A stretch of DNA of 64,000 nucleotides, from positions 33,886,173 through 33,950,172 of the forward strand of contig CM025855.1 of assembly GCA_003952965.2 (NCBI GenBank), read 5' to 3'. Positions 62,701 to 64,000 of the stretch are shown piece by piece (position 1 is the first letter of the stretch; each line of letters begins with the position of its first letter). The notes under the pieces are model-generated. The model saw only the letters and a list, made by a program, of their open reading frames with translations, did not search any database and was not told the origin of the DNA. The DNA is from Morella rubra. Taxonomy: Eukaryota; Streptophyta; Magnoliopsida; Fagales; Myricaceae. Both the position numbers and the translations under genes were made by a program.

Positions 62701-64000
62701 TGTGGAATCAGAGTTCTCCGTATCTTAATACACTGAGACGCAACGGAGAATTTTCTTTATATGAATAGGAAACACTTAGTTGTGCGCGCACGATTCTTGT
62801 ACCAAAAATTTGAGAATCTCTCCGAACATGCTCATTAGGGCTTCAATTTTGGATGCTGTTTACACTTTTTGAGCACTGTAGTTTTGAACATGCTTAAAAG
62901 GTAATAATCCATTTGAGGATCTTCAACCATGTATCCAAAAAGGAAAGTGACAACATTTTCAACGCAGTGCTATATTCGAACAAATGATCAGTTGGGCATA
63001 TAGCTATACTGTGAAAAGTCTTGTGCAGACAGGCATATATTATTACACACACAACAGTAATATGAGAGAAAATACTGAGAGACCCCTTATGGTTCTATCG
63101 TGCATATCGCCTGTATATATTTAGTTCATAATTACCACTTCGAACTATTTTGTTTCAAAAAGAATCACCATCATGGACATTCTGTTAGTTTTATAAACAA
63201 TCAAAGCCTACTTTGATTACTGCGAGACTTAAAGTGTTTTTTATGACCAAGCGCTTCTAATACTGGCGACTCTCAAAAGACCCAAGCATCCTACAAATAT
63301 TACCTTTTAATGTTGCACTTCATTCTAAATCTCCAATGTGTCACAACGCTTGTACTAAGATGAATTCTCGAGAAAAGAATTCTATTTCTATGAACCTAAG
63401 TGATCGTATGCACGATTTATTGTGAGTGGTGATCAGTTATGGTCATCCTTCATTGTGATAACCATCAATTATTCAATTGTCGCCTGAAAACAAGTAGAAT
63501 TTCGAGAATCATACCGACACATACTACCACTTCGAACTAGTTTCAAATGAATTTTGTTTCAATTCTGCGAATTGTTGTTCTCATAACATTTTCGTAGTTT
63601 GATATCTTGTATATTTTTCTACTAATTTGTTAAGCTCACTTTAGAGTAAGACTCTGGAATCCTGTGCAACAATGTTTTATCTTACAGAGCTCTTATTCCC
63701 ATCCGCAAGTAATGTCTTTCCGATCCAATAAATTGCCTTATAATCCAAGAGGAAAATTAGATGCATTGTAAGCAAATTTGATGTGCTGTTACTTAGCATC
63801 TCTTGAGTTAGTTATATACCCGGTCGTAAGGATTGCGAGTATGATTTGCTTATTGAGAGCCTAGCATTATGGAGAAGCCTATTCCTTATCGTATCGATTT
63901 CTGTGCCCAAAGTGTATCTCTATACAAACTCCCATCAACCAAACTTATAATGTTCTGCGCACTGACTCAGAAATCCATCTGGTTTTCTCTAGATTCTGTG
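59764..64000. other. Gene-free sequence of unusual texture
   Basis: No ORF with a recognisable domain, no RNA gene, no clear repeat unit. The part from 58000 to 61140 is moderately GC with frequent CpG words (cgatcg, tcgcg, acgtac), frequent tctc/gaga/gtgt words and almost no homopolymers longer than five. From 61140 it becomes AT-richer but keeps the same lack of long A/T runs. It resembles neither the introns nor the spacers elsewhere in the window. Confidence 0.5.

Noticed and set aside
1-64000. tRNA, snoRNA or known microRNA genes
   Set aside because: None recognised by eye; apart from MITE hairpins no stem-loop carried a familiar mature microRNA sequence. A covariance-model scan would be needed to exclude them.

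Overview
The window is nuclear DNA of a flowering plant, almost certainly a woody or otherwise repeat-rich eudicot. It is AT-rich, has GT-AG introns and many nested transposons, and carries genes for a chloroplast light-harvesting-like protein, a plant long-chain alcohol oxidase, a plant-specific DUF1218 membrane protein, the P-body protein DCP5 and AP-4 epsilon. Species cannot be read from the sequence alone.

Layout. 1-0.97 kb: 3' end of a dead LINE. 2.8-5.7 kb (-): LIL3, complete. 5.8-6.2 kb: a MITE. 7.4-12.2 kb: an element bounded by ~200-bp inverted repeats, with a ~3-kb solo-LTR-like sequence inside. 15.8-16.4 kb: a 554-bp fold-back MITE. 17.2-21.3 kb (+): long-chain alcohol oxidase with a frameshift at the conserved C-terminal Asn-Pro-Met. 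22.7-34.3 kb: a direct tandem duplication. Unit A holds an intact DUF1218 gene and intact DCP5 exons 3-7; unit B is a shortened, deletion-riddled copy of both. DCP5 exons 1-2 lie beyond unit B at 35.6-37.3 kb, so the gene now spans the duplication. A divergent organellar-type 16S rRNA fragment lies at 34.5-34.8 kb. 40.4-45.1 kb: a cluster of MULE-like elements with 9-bp target duplications, including a 2.9-kb Pack-MULE that carries fragments of at least two host genes and has itself been hit by a solo LTR and a TRIM. 46.4-52.2 kb (+): the first eight exons of AP-4 epsilon; the rest of the gene is not found in the window. 52.6-64 kb: broken LINE pieces in both orientations, and a gene-poor stretch (mainly 57.1-57.5 and 58-64 kb) whose texture differs from the rest of the window.

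The genes do not form a pathway; they are unrelated housekeeping and metabolic loci. The most interesting structures are the deletion-only tandem copy across DCP5, the multi-layer Pack-MULE, and the odd 58-64 kb sequence behind a truncated AP-4 epsilon gene. The first and last may reflect assembly problems as much as biology.
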